From contig NC_081415.1 in the NCBI RefSeq assembly GCF_030272615.1, forward strand, positions 509,675,373 through 509,739,372: a stretch of 64,000 bases of DNA, given 5' to 3'. Made by a program: the position numbers and the translations under genes. Positions 13,201 to 25,200 of the stretch are shown here, piece by piece (positions within the stretch are counted from its first letter, which is position 1; each line of letters starts with the position of its first letter). Below the pieces are notes generated by a model, which saw only the letters and a list, made by a program, of their open reading frames with translations, did not search any database and was not told the origin of the DNA. Origin of the DNA: Cryptomeria japonica (taxonomy: Eukaryota; Streptophyta; Pinopsida; Cupressales; Cupressaceae).

Positions 13201-16200
13201 ATGGTACGAAGTACCTCAAATACTCTGTCCTGGATCGGATTGATCACCTCCTCAACTTGGCCACATCTAACACCGATGTCCTCGAAGAGAACACTCTTTA
13301 TATGGAGTAAGGTTGACCACTGAAACAAACTGTGAGAATCACCTTCTAAGATCCTCTCCTGCGCTAAAATTCTTCTGGATGTGTGTCTTATAACTTTCAA
13401 GACAGGGATGGTAACGTCCTTGGTATGGGCAAATGCAGCTACTGTTACCATCAATCTGTGGATTATCTCAAGAACTTGGATAGCCTGATGAGTGATCTTC
13501 GACATCCTTGTAACAAACTCTATGGCCATTGTATGAGATCTATCCATCCAACTACATGTACGCTGGACCAGGTTCCTGAATCTCTCTGCTTCATTGATTG
13601 ATTGAAGGGGCAATGCTTGCACTGGTGATCTAACTGGATCCTGACGTCCCAAAGGTTCATTGATGTGACTGAAATATGTTCTCCATGCACCGACCTCTCT
13701 CTCAAGCTTTCTATTCCTTTCCACTTCTTCTCTAAGCTTGTCTTTCAATGCTTCAAATGTGTCGGTAGCATCATCCATTGTCTGCTCTGCTGTGGACGGT
13801 CCTAACTCAATAGTCTGTATATGATAGTCCTCTGCTAGGATCTCACCCTCATATTTATCTGCTGCCGGTGTAGCTATCTGCAGTTTTCTGGATCCAGTCT
13901 CATCTCGAATCATCTTGGACATCTTTGTAGCCGCCTTCTTCTCTGTTATCACATGTGAACGTCCAACAAGGCTCTCTAAATCAATTGCATTGTCCTCGTC
14001 CTCAACTACGATCACCCTAGTTAATCTTTCCTTCAACCAATCTGGGATATTCGATCTTGTCTCTTGAACTTGAATTTCTTTATGTACTATTTCTTCTTCT
14101 CTGGGAGGAGATGTCATTTCATTATCATCATCTAAATCATAGTCTTGGAGAGATCCATCTGACGAAACATGCTGTGCCCGTCCTTCCTCCTGCCTGTCAT
14201 TCTGTACCATCGACTCCATGGATTCTTCCACTCGAATTGTTCTATCCTCTGGTTTGGAAGAAGTACCTGGTGTTTGATCTTTGTTGGCACCTTGCTTTTT
14301 CTTGGAAGGCTCTTTCTTTTCTGATCTTTCCTTTCTCTTTGAACCTCTCGAATGGAGATTGCCCTCACTGGCACATCGAAGGTTACCTTCACTTGAATTC
14401 CTAGGATTAGGATTGCCTTCACTCACACTTGCTCCACCTTCGGCTGGTTTCTCTTCCAAAGTAAAAGACATAGCTATGCCTTGTTCTCTCAACTTCTGAT
14501 GCTGAACGTCTACCCATTTGCGAGTACAAGACAAGACTGGTGCCATCAAATCATCTAAATCCACGACCTCGGGCTCATTCCAATCCAACCTTATTGTTTT
14601 GCTTTCTCTATCATAGGAAGACTGGATGTGCCTGCCATTGTCCTGTGCTTGGTCGGAAAATCATTTATACCAAAAATCACTCTGGTCCCTTCCTGAGGGA
14701 CAGGAGCGAACTGGGTCTTAGCACTCTTGTGGACGTCTAAAAAAATCTTCAATTTGTATTCAACGCGTTCATCTCATGTTTTCTCTTGCTTTTGAACGTA
14801 AACTTGCCTTGGTTTTTGCCTGGATTTTGCCTAATGAAGGATATCGCTCTGGTCCCTAGGAGAGGGACGAGAGCTACAAGGTACTTCGCCTTGGTCCCTT
14901 GGAGAGGGACAGGAGCGATTTGGTCATTCTAGGTCATTCTCCTTCATTTTTGCATCTCAAATTATATTCATTTGGTAAAGCATCTTCCTTTGGACCCTTT
15001 CAAATTATCAAGTCATCGAAATCTCGCAAGGACAAGGCAAAATTGAATTTATAGCTCCGGTCCTTCACTGAGGGACAGGAGCGATTTTTCTCCTGGAGGC
15101 ATTTCTGTGCTCATGAAAATCTTCAATTTATATTCAATGGAAAGATCTCGCCTCTCTCTATCATTTCCAATTCGTAATTCATCTTGACCCTGCAGGAATA
15201 GTAAGATATTTGAGAACGAGCTCCCGTCCTTCACTGAGGGATAGGAGCGATTTTGCTCCTACAGGCCAAAATATCATGATTTTACACATTTTATCACTTC
15301 ACAAGGCGAAAACAAATCATTTGAAATGCCTAGGATCAAAAATCAAAAAGGTCAAAATTTGGTCAAAAATATTCAATCGGACAAAAATTCACATTTCACT
15401 TTCAACACTTAGACAAATTAAAGCTCTGCATCAACATTCCAATTGAAAATTAGACCATTCTGGCGAATTCATTTCATTCAAAATTTGCATCCTAGCAAGG
15501 AAGCTCAAAAAAGCTCTCAAAAACGACTGGATTCTGGCCTGAAAAGACAAAATTTAAAACCCTAAGGCTTGACCCTAAATCCAGACGACTAACTGACTAA
15601 CAAAATCCTAAAAACGAAAGCGAAAACGAACGAAAAACAAGCAAAAAGAGGGGGTCCCCATTTGCGATGGGGCGATGTGTGAAATGGTCACAACAGATCC
15701 CCAAACCTTCTTATTGGGTTTTAACATGGCACCCAAAACCAACTTGCAAAATATAGCAAAGCCCTTGAGCTAGGAAGTCCAAACCTCTTCTGCAAAGCTC
15801 CCCTCCACCTCAATAGAAGAGGATTCCACCTCCATAGGTTATCAAAAGAAGACACCACTGGGAAGATGAGCCGAGCTTGAAGCATCCCCGCATCCAAGCA
15901 GCCAAAGACAAGTAAAGTCTCCACAAAACAACTTCGAAACCTCTTCCTCATGGTAAGTCACCGTATCCATAGAGGACACCACCACCTCAATAGGAATCAC
16001 AAAAGAGGATGAAAGGAGTAGAGAGAGCCTAAGCCAATCCTTACCCGCAAGAAAAAACTCCACCTCAAAAGGTGAAGACTCCACCTCCATAGGAGCCACA
16101 CAGAGATGGCCCAGGAGACTAGTAGAAGAAGGCCACTTGAGCAAACTAGAGAAATTTGGGCTCCAATCAGGCCAAGCACAATTTCAAAACAAGAAATTTC

Positions 16201-19200
16201 CCTATACCAAAAACCGGGAAAACAAAAAACAAGAGGGTGCCCTTGAAAATTAGCAGTGGCACACTAACAAAACAAGGACCCAAAAAGAAAAAAAGAGCAA
16301 CAAACCCCCCCCCCCCAAAAGACAAGAGGCCAGCCCCAGAAAGTGTTAAAATATTCGATATTATTAAACAATAGAGCAATAGCTCTACATAAAAAATTTA
16401 CAAGAGACGATGTTTCTAAAAGAAACAATCGTAGACTGAAGCTTTAAATAGAAACTAACTAAAGACGACTAAAATGACTAAGATGACCATTAAAGAAGCA
16501 TTACAATATTCTAATACCCTCCCTTAATGGTCATCGTTCTAACTACCCAGAGAAAAACAAAGAAGGCTGCCCTCTTCTTCTTAGAACGTTCTGTGACATG
16601 AGCTTGCCACTGACCCTCCTAGAATTAGGAGAGCTTTGGGATAACATAAATCTCCACAATTTTTTGCAAATGAGCATGATGCCCCAAAATAGACTGCAAG
16701 AAGCCACGATTTTTTAGGAAAAAATTGTTAATATATTTTGGTCAAACAACATAGCCCTAGCAACTTCTACTATAGTCCTATTCTTTCTTTCAGCTACCCC
16801 ATTTTGTTGTGGCTTATAAGGTACCGTTAACTCCCTCTTAATCCCAACATTTATACGATAGTCTTTAAACATATCATAAGTGTATTCCCCCCCATTGTCT
16901 GTTCTTAAGGTTATGATTTTCTTACCTGTCATATTTTGTGCAAGAGCTTTGAATTCCTTAAATTTAGAAAGGATTTCTTCAGACTCTTTGTACCTCAGAA
17001 AATATATCCAGGTCTTCCTAGAATAATCATCTACAAATATTACATAATATAAAAATCCCCCTAAGGAGGGTACAGGCATGGGTCCACATAAATCAGAATG
17101 AACTAATTCTAATACATTTTTGGATTTACTGTTGCTAGAATTAAAAGACCCTTTAGTATTCTTTCCCAAGGCACACCCTTTGGAGGGTCCTTCAGAATTA
17201 TGACTTAGCTTGGGTAAGGCAATCACCGTCTTCTCTATCTTAGGTAGGGCATGGAAATGAAGGTGCCCTAATCTTCTGTGCCAAAGTTCATTCGAATCTG
17301 GAGTCTCATGAATCAAGGCTAGAGGTGGAGTGGTGCAAAGTCTATAGAGGCTCTCCTGTCTTACTCCAATGGTGTGGGCTTTCTTGATGGTGGAGTTCTT
17401 TGGCCAAGGAAGTACCTTTCCTTCCATAAAGGTTAATCTGTAACCCTTATCTTCGAGTGTAGAAACTGAGACAAGGTTTCTCTTTATACCAGGTACAAAT
17501 AGAACTCCAGTCAGTTGTAGGAATATGCTTGACTTTAGGTTGATATTGCAGGTTCCTATTCCCATAACTGGATAATTTGAGTCATCACCAATTGTCACTT
17601 CTTCATTTGAATTTTCCACAAGTGTATCTAGGTGCTCACGAAATCCAGTGATGTGTCAAGATGCTCCGCTGTCAATCACCAATGTGTTGGAACTGGAGGT
17701 GACTTGACTAGAGAGGGCTGAATAGAAAACTAGCTTCTCATAATCACTACCTTTCTTAATTTCAGCCATTGAATCTTGTTGCTTGATCCTGTTTGGGCAC
17801 TTCATTGCATAGTGCCCACATTGGTCACATCTGAAACATTGTACTTCAGAGATGTCTCTCTTCTTCTTTGAAGACCTCTTTCTATTTGAGCTGTTGTCCT
17901 TCTTTCTATTAAAGTTCTTCTTCTTTCTTTTCTTTTGGGAATTAGAGTTTAGAACTTGAATGGCTTCATTACCATTGTTTTGGTTTATTCCTCTTGTGAC
18001 AAGCCGAGATTCCTCTTGAATGCAATTGGTTTTCAATCTATCAAACTTAGGAAATTTAGAACAAGCACTGATTCCTTGAATGAACGATTCCCATGAGGTA
18101 GGAAGTCCATTTAGGACCATCATAGCAACCTCTTTGTTGTCTAGTAGATGTCCAATAGTGGATAGTTGATCCCCAAGCTCATTGATCCTCAAGAAATAGG
18201 ATGTACCCGTTTCTCCTTTATTCAGCTTTATATGGTGTAGTTGATTCTTTAGGGTGAGCGCCCTGCTAGTGTTGTTGATTTCATACATGTCAGCTAGTGC
18301 TTTGAACATCTGAATGGCCGTCTCATATTTAGAAATCACTGGCACAATGTGGTCTCTCACTGAATCCACAATTATCTTAGGAGCCTTCTAACTATCCTTG
18401 CTCCACTGAATTTTCTCTGTATCATCAGAGGGTTTAGGAATTTCACTTTTGACACGGGAGTCAATTTTATTTTCTTTCAAAACAAGCAGGATCCTGAATT
18501 TCCAAGATACAAAATTTGATGGTCCATGTAATCAGTCTTCAAACGTAACTCCGGTTGCCATTAAGATTTTAGGAATGTGATCTAGTAAGAACCGGGTGAA
18601 AGTCTATGAGATTGTTACAAAATTTTAATATGATCTTCCTTAACTTAGCTTTGATAACATGTTAAGTTTTGATCAGATTGGTGACATATACAACAAGCAG
18701 ATTGAATTATCCAAATCTGATCAAAACTTGACAAAAATCACCAAACCTAGAAACTAAAGTTTACAAAGCATCATTTTTTTTCCGAAAAAAATGGTAAAAA
18801 CCCTAAGATAGGAGCACCTGTACCTATGATTTTTGAGGATAAAATTAGGCAAAACCCAACACGATTTTTGCCTAAAAATCGAAAAACCCTTACAATAATT
18901 TTTGAGGAGAAAATTATAAACCAAACAGAATAATTTTTTTAGGATAAAAATTATTAAAACCGTCTCAGAAATTTTTAAGAGAAAATTATTAGAACCCATT
19001 AGAAATTTTTGAAGGGAAAAAATTAATTAATACCCATCAGAACATCTCTAGGCGACCAAATAAAGAGGCAGATTGCATGCCCTAGTCGCATTGTTGTAGG
19101 GAGATGAAGACATCGAACAAGGCTCGACTCCACGAAGCCCTAGATAGAAGGTACAAAGGATTTGAAACCCTAGGTCACAGGATGCAGAATACAAATGTGG

Positions 19201-22200
19201 GTTGCTGATTTGAAACACCACAGTCGCGAACAAAAACTAGAAATCCGTGTGCATGAAAAAATAGAAGAAAAAGTCCATGATCTTCAAACACAACACCCAA
19301 ACCGCCCACGAACACAGGTCCACAAACCCACAAAAATTTCGGATTATAGCTCGAAAAGAGCCCATGAAATTCTACAAAGATTTCAACAGAACCTCCAATG
19401 ATTTATAAAAAATCGAAAAACAAATTTCTCGAAAAAATTCTAGATAAGAAGAGGTTATGAATTTTTTCTCAAAACATTCGCAAATTTTATGAAATCCCAT
19501 TGGCATATCCTCTGATACCATGTTAATATATTCGATGTTATTACACAATAGAGCGAGAGCTCTATATAAAGAATTTACAAGAGATGATGTTTCTAAAACA
19601 AACAATCGTAGATTGAAGCTTGAAATAGAAACTTACCAAAGATGACTAAAATGACTAAGATGACCATTAAAGAAACATTACAATATTCTAATAAAAAGGG
19701 GAGAGGAGGGCCTCAAGCACACCATAGACCCCAAGCATCACAAACAAACTCCCACACAAGGGACAAGAACATACAACAAAAGCAAAACCAACTTCAACAC
19801 CAAGGACATCAAAGTGAGAGAAAGGGGAAGGGGACAAGAACATCAAAGCACAAGTTCTTAAAAAAGACGAACCCAAGCACTTCCAACAGCATAGTAGCTA
19901 AAAAACAACCGACCAAAGCAAAAACTCCCAAAACCAGCATTAGGCAAAAGCCAAAAAAAGCAAAACTGGCAAAAAGCCCAAAGAAAGAAACCCTAAAGGC
20001 CGACCAAGCCACAAACACCGAAAGAAAGGACCCACTACCAAAAGCAACCAAAGAGGGGGCAACCAAAGAGAAAAGCCCAACCAACCAAATGCCCAAGAAA
20101 GAGGCCTCAACAAAAAACCCAAACGGAGTAGAGGCAAATCCACAAACAGGATCCCCAAAACGGTACCAAGTAGAAACAACAACCAAAGAACAGATCAGGG
20201 GATCCAAAACCACTGAGGACTAATAGAGGAACCCAGAAACAGATATACCAAAAACAAATACGAGATGCTAAAAATAACCCCAAAACATGTCTCCAAACTT
20301 TCCCATAGCAAAACCCATCACAGATCTGGAGACAACGGATAGAGCCACAACTGAATGCAGAAAGAAGAGATTGCACGATGTCTCCACACCACTAGGATTG
20401 AATATATTGCCTCCCAGGCGAGAAACTCAAGCAGCAACGAGCCCCCAAATCATCATCCTACAATTCTGCAACAAGATTTGCGCTAGAAACCCTAGCTCTT
20501 GAACGCCTGCTGCTCCCGCTCCTACTCTGCTCCATAATCTGATTGGGACTAATGTTAATGCTAATACTAGATGATTGTTGACATTGAATTTCAGGAGAGT
20601 TTATAGGAGACATTCTTTGTGACCTATCAGGTTAACTTATCTAGCTGCCCTTAGTCTCTTGGTCATTCTCTTGTGGATATCATAACAGCTTGTATTCATT
20701 CTCATAGTAATTGATGATGGAAACATTGTTCGTGATGTAATTGATATAATAGGAAACATTTTGCTTTGTTGCTTTGCTCTCTGTAACCTCTATGGAAAGA
20801 TGCCTTATTTTCTCAAGCTTATTTGTAATGTTTAGTATATAACATAATCTGTGATGGCCCCATCCAATCCCTAAAACCAAGCAAGTAAAAGGAACCATGT
20901 ATGGTCCAGGCATGGCAGGCCTAGGACACTTTCAACTTTCAAGTTATTCAGTAGCAGAAACAATAAGTGGATTTAGCTAGAATAATAAACAAAGGTATGT
21001 TACCAGTTTTCATTAAGTAGTTTTGATAGGCAGGAAATGGTTATGTTGCAAGGAAGCTTCTTGTATTATCTTTATAAATGGTAATAGCATTCAAAGCCAA
21101 TACAACGAAGGACAAATGAGTAAGGTCAAGTATAAGGTCAACACATGGGCAACATTCATCTAAAGATGGACAATGACTTTATGATTGGAAGTGATCAACT
21201 AAGGTTGAACACTCTATACAAGGGAATAAGGAAAGCAGTGACATTCAAATGTAAGAAATAGACGATGTTACAGTCAAGAGAAATATGATTGGAGACATTG
21301 AAGTTTAAATTATAGATTTAAACTTATTAAATTTGACTCCCATACAACCATGACAATGCTTGATGGATATTAGCAGCAGCATATTACAAACAACCCAAGA
21401 CATATCCAACAATCATGAAGGCAGAACATTCATTATAAAGAGCAGTACTTATTAATAAACCAAGACAAGTCAAAGACAAGAGATTATACAAGTCAGCATT
21501 ACACATGTTGCCACATCAGATGGGAATGAGAACTAACAAATAATATGATTAGTAATTCATTTACAAAGAGGTGCGATCTGAAGAGAAAGTGTGATTCTAG
21601 ACAAGTGAAATTAAGCATTGACAAACCATAAACTATCTTGTACATAATACTTCTAATACAGTTGTTATAATTAAGTGGAGCACTTGTTATGATTAGATAC
21701 TATTCCTAGGTGAAAGGATGCGATTTGGATTTGTTTTTCATAAAGGTATGATCTGGTTATGATTAAAGTCATTAATAAAGATGGTGCAATATGTTTAAAG
21801 GAAAAGAGGTGCAATTTCATAAATAATATCTGAGTTATTTCAGTAAGGACATGTCTCTTTAAATCTGAAACGATATATCACTTCAAAGAATATGAAGATA
21901 TAAAAAGGATAACTACGAGAAGAGATAAGGAAGGGGCGGAGATTTGGTTATCTTATTTGATTCATAGCAGATTGCTAAGAAAGCCAGGTAAAGGTGTTGT
22001 ATTCACCCTCTTGCAAGGCCATAGACGCATGAGATCTAGGAATTAATAAGCAGAGACAGCGTCCACCTTTCTTGCATGAACACAAGGATTGAGAACAAAC
22101 ACAGCGAATAGATTGAGGTATACCCTCTCAACCATCCATCGCATGATAAAGAGAAGTCAGTCAGACACAGCAGTCTTATCGCTAGAATATCAAAGGAAAT

Positions 22201-25200
22201 TTTTGTATCAACTGCCAAAGAAGTAAGTAAGCCACAATAGTGTTTTTCTGCATTTATATCTGTATTCAGTCACATTGGGCTTACTTCTGATTTGAAGACC
22301 AATTCCTCTTGGAAGATAAATATTAGAAATTCAAGTAATACTATTGATTGCTGATAAAGAATCCCATATCCATACAAATTGAGTCTTGTTTAAATTCAAT
22401 TCTTTATCTTTAATAAGATTGTAAGAGTCATAAATATAGTTGCATCATTTCACAGAATTTTAGGGTTTACTTGGTTTGGTTTCAATCAGCACTATCTACA
22501 CTCTTTTAGTGGTTTTTTAGTTTACTTTCAATAATCAACATTTTTTTGAGCTTCTTTTTGGTCCAATATGATATACGCAAATACTTTGGAGTTTAATTAA
22601 CATTATTTTTCATTTGTTGATATTGTCATATTTAATAATAAACCAAATATTTTTAATAACCTGGTTATACTTTTGAGTATAATTTACATTATTTTTGATC
22701 TCTTGATATTGTCATATGTAAGGTGTCACAAGGCCTTCGATTTGGTAAGTTGATTTTTGACTTAGACTTGGAATTGGTTCTTAGGCTTAGCCAAGACTCG
22801 ACAAATTGAAAAAACCATGAAATATAGAGATTTTTAAGGATTTAAAACTTTTATGATGCACCCTTCAATAATTAAATTTTGAGACACACCTAATGAAATA
22901 GAGCTATTTGATCACATACACAACTATACATTGATCATATGAGTATAAAATAAGATTTTAACATAAGGAAACAACAATATGTAAATATCGTCAATCAAGT
23001 GTTTTAGGTGTACAAAAAGTCTTGGATTATGAAATCCATCGCATCGACGAAAAAAATGACAATATGGAGTCATGAAGTATAGTAGAAAGGAGCTTGTATC
23101 CCTCAACGCAGCATTGCTAGATCCATGTGGAGTTATGCAATTGTGTCTCACCCTTAGGAGCATGTAATGTCCCCATTTTGAAATAGGATTTTGTTTACCG
23201 TTACGGTGTCAATTCAGATTACAGAGTAAACAGAATGGAAATGAAGTACACAGATGTTAATCATGAAGTAATTCACAGAGCATAAACAAAATTCAGAATA
23301 TGGCCAGAATGATATATCTTTATTGCATCAGATAAAGTGGATGTACAATAATCACTACTGCCGGGTTCCCTTACAACATAGCATAAATACTACTCAGCGG
23401 TTGTCAGAGATACCAACCGTTGCCAACTGCCAGTAACCCCTATGCGAACCCCACATGGCCAATTAACTTAACAAAACAGGTTTTATCCCGATGTCGGTGA
23501 ATTACCGCCAACAGATCTAATAATAAATAATAATAGACATAAAATAATAAAAATATAATTTAATATAATTAAAATGTAATTAAGTTAATCAATGGTCAAA
23601 AAGCATAGAATGAAGAGTTTTGACTCTCTTAAACATGAGATATAAGAGGGAGAAGAGATCATTTGAAAAGGTATAAAAAGGAGGGAAGAAATGAATGAAG
23701 CATGGGAATCAAGGAAGGATTAATGGAGGAAGAAAGGAATGGGAAGTAGATAAGGTTGTGTCTCTTTCAAAGGGCAAGAAGTATGAAAAATTGTACTATT
23801 TCAAAGGGTGCTAATTGTGAAAGGTTGTGGGTCTTGCCAAGGGGCCAGCATGATGAAGAGATGGACCTCCCCCTCACATGGGAAGACATAAGGGGAAGAA
23901 GATTCATTTGAAGAAGAGATGGAAGGGAGATCAATTTGGATAATAATATATTATTCTCAAAAGCAACAATGAAAAGTGGTGACTTAATGGTTATGGAAGG
24001 TGGTGCCTCAATTGCTATGAAAGGTGGTGACTCTTCCACCAATAAAGTATAAAGGAGAGATCATTTAAAGGAAGGGTAGGAAGAAAGATGGAATAAAATA
24101 TTTAAGGCATTGAAAGCAGATTTAGAAGCAGACCTAAATTAGGAAGAGATCAGATTGAATATTAATAATTAAATACAGCAGTTCGAACATACTTGTGGTT
24201 TTTGGGTATGAGTACTTGTACATAGAATGATGGATATTATCTGCTCATTGATGATTAATAATATGCTGTTGCTTATGTCTGTCTAACATATAGATATATA
24301 GAATACGTAAAATAATATAGGATGATGTATATATATTCTGTTTTTCAACCATGGTAGGGTTAATGAAGGATTACGAGGGGAATTGTGATGGGGTGCTCTT
24401 CTAGGTATGCTTCCTCATGGTGGTGACTGAATGGTCCCATGAGGCCAAGGGGCTACAAGGGGTACTGCCTTTGGGCTTAGAAGGGATGGGCTTTCAAGGC
24501 ACCTTATTGTGAATACTCCTCATCCTTAACATACCAAGAAGTCCAATCATAAGAAGTGGGAAATGGATGGCAAAATGAAGGGGGAATAGTTATAGGACAC
24601 CTCACTAGGTACACCACCTCATATGAATGGAATGGGCCACATGAGGCCAAGAGGGATGGTATATCCGCTCTTTGGCCTAAGGGGAGGAATTCTAGGGCAC
24701 CCTATCAAGTCACCTTATTCTAGCTTCCCTATGGTTGAATTTCCCCAATAAATAAAATATATCTTATGATTAAGTTAATGTTCCTAACCCTAGTTAGAAA
24801 GTTACTTGGAATTGTGATTTTAGGGCAAAAACTAGGGCATTTATAAAAGGGGATATTATGGAACATTACTTAGGATAGGGTTTGACTTAGCAAACTATAA
24901 GTACAAATGTAATTCAATTACTAGGAATTTGATTGGGAAAAATTCAAAAGAATAAAAAGGTGTTGCCCTTCCATCCAACATGGTCTAAATTTATTTCATT
25001 TAAAAAAAAAAATAGAGTAGGGATTTTGGGGCTAGCGCCCCTAGTGGGGTAAAGAGGCAACACCTTTGGTGTGCTCTTCGTCATGATATAGGGTGGGGTT
25101 GAGGAGTGGAGCAATTTCCACCAAGCCCATATAAAAGCTTTTTGGGATTACAAAGACCTTCAGGTGCATGCCTTTTTTCATAATTTTAACGCTTTTAACC

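Larger units (their letters stand above)
11795..15695 (-). mobile_element. 3.9-kb solo-LTR-like unit carrying a 577-codon ORF
   Basis: It starts TGTTGACGTG at 11795 and ends GGTCACAACA at 15695, with a perfect GATCC duplication outside (11790-11794 and 15696-15700). No terminal direct repeat was seen, so it behaves as one LTR. Read leftward it shows, in order: hairpin repeats (15250-14683); a long ORF (14588-12855); a TATA-like CTATTTATACC (12671-12661); an AATAAA-type signal (12495-12490); and an end ...CGTCAACA. The order suggests U3 with ORF, then R and U5. It sits inside the LINE-like element. Confidence 0.7.
16344..19693 (-). mobile_element. Ty1/copia element, truncated after integrase, both LTRs present
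   Basis: A 3350-bp element read leftward. It has two 173-bp LTRs, a PBS TGGTATCAGAG complementary to initiator Met-tRNA directly after the right LTR (19510-19520), and a PPT GGGAGGG before the left LTR. Flanks are GAAAG and AAAAG (4/5). The internal order Gag, protease, integrase is the copia order. Reverse transcriptase and RNase H are absent: integrase ends near 16714 and only about 200 bp remain before the LTR. It is non-autonomous and also carries frame breaks. Confidence 0.85.
11359..20559 (-). mobile_element. LINE-like non-LTR element, internally deleted, hosting two LTR insertions
   Basis: The borders are set by a 20-bp direct duplication with one mismatch, a length typical of L1-type target-primed insertion. 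Read leftward, the 3' end is TTCCCTTAATCAAAAA, a short A-tail next to the left duplication. After removing the insertions at 11795-15695 and 16344-19693, only about 1.9 kb remains: 11359-11794, about 15701-16343 and about 19699-20559. No reverse transcriptase or endonuclease is seen. The 5' part has a lysine/proline-rich low-complexity frame on the + strand (19642-20223), which is likely spurious. It is a non-autonomous derivative or a strongly deleted LINE. Confidence 0.65.

Noticed and set aside
16294-16320. C-run as a polypurine tract of an LTR element
   Set aside because: It lies 24 bp outside the copia 3' LTR on the wrong side; the real PPT is at 16517-16527.
19642-20223. 193-codon Lys/Pro/Thr-rich open frame on the + strand
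   Set aside because: Low-complexity composition without stops. It lies antisense to the LINE-like element and starts inside a copia LTR, so it is most likely chance.
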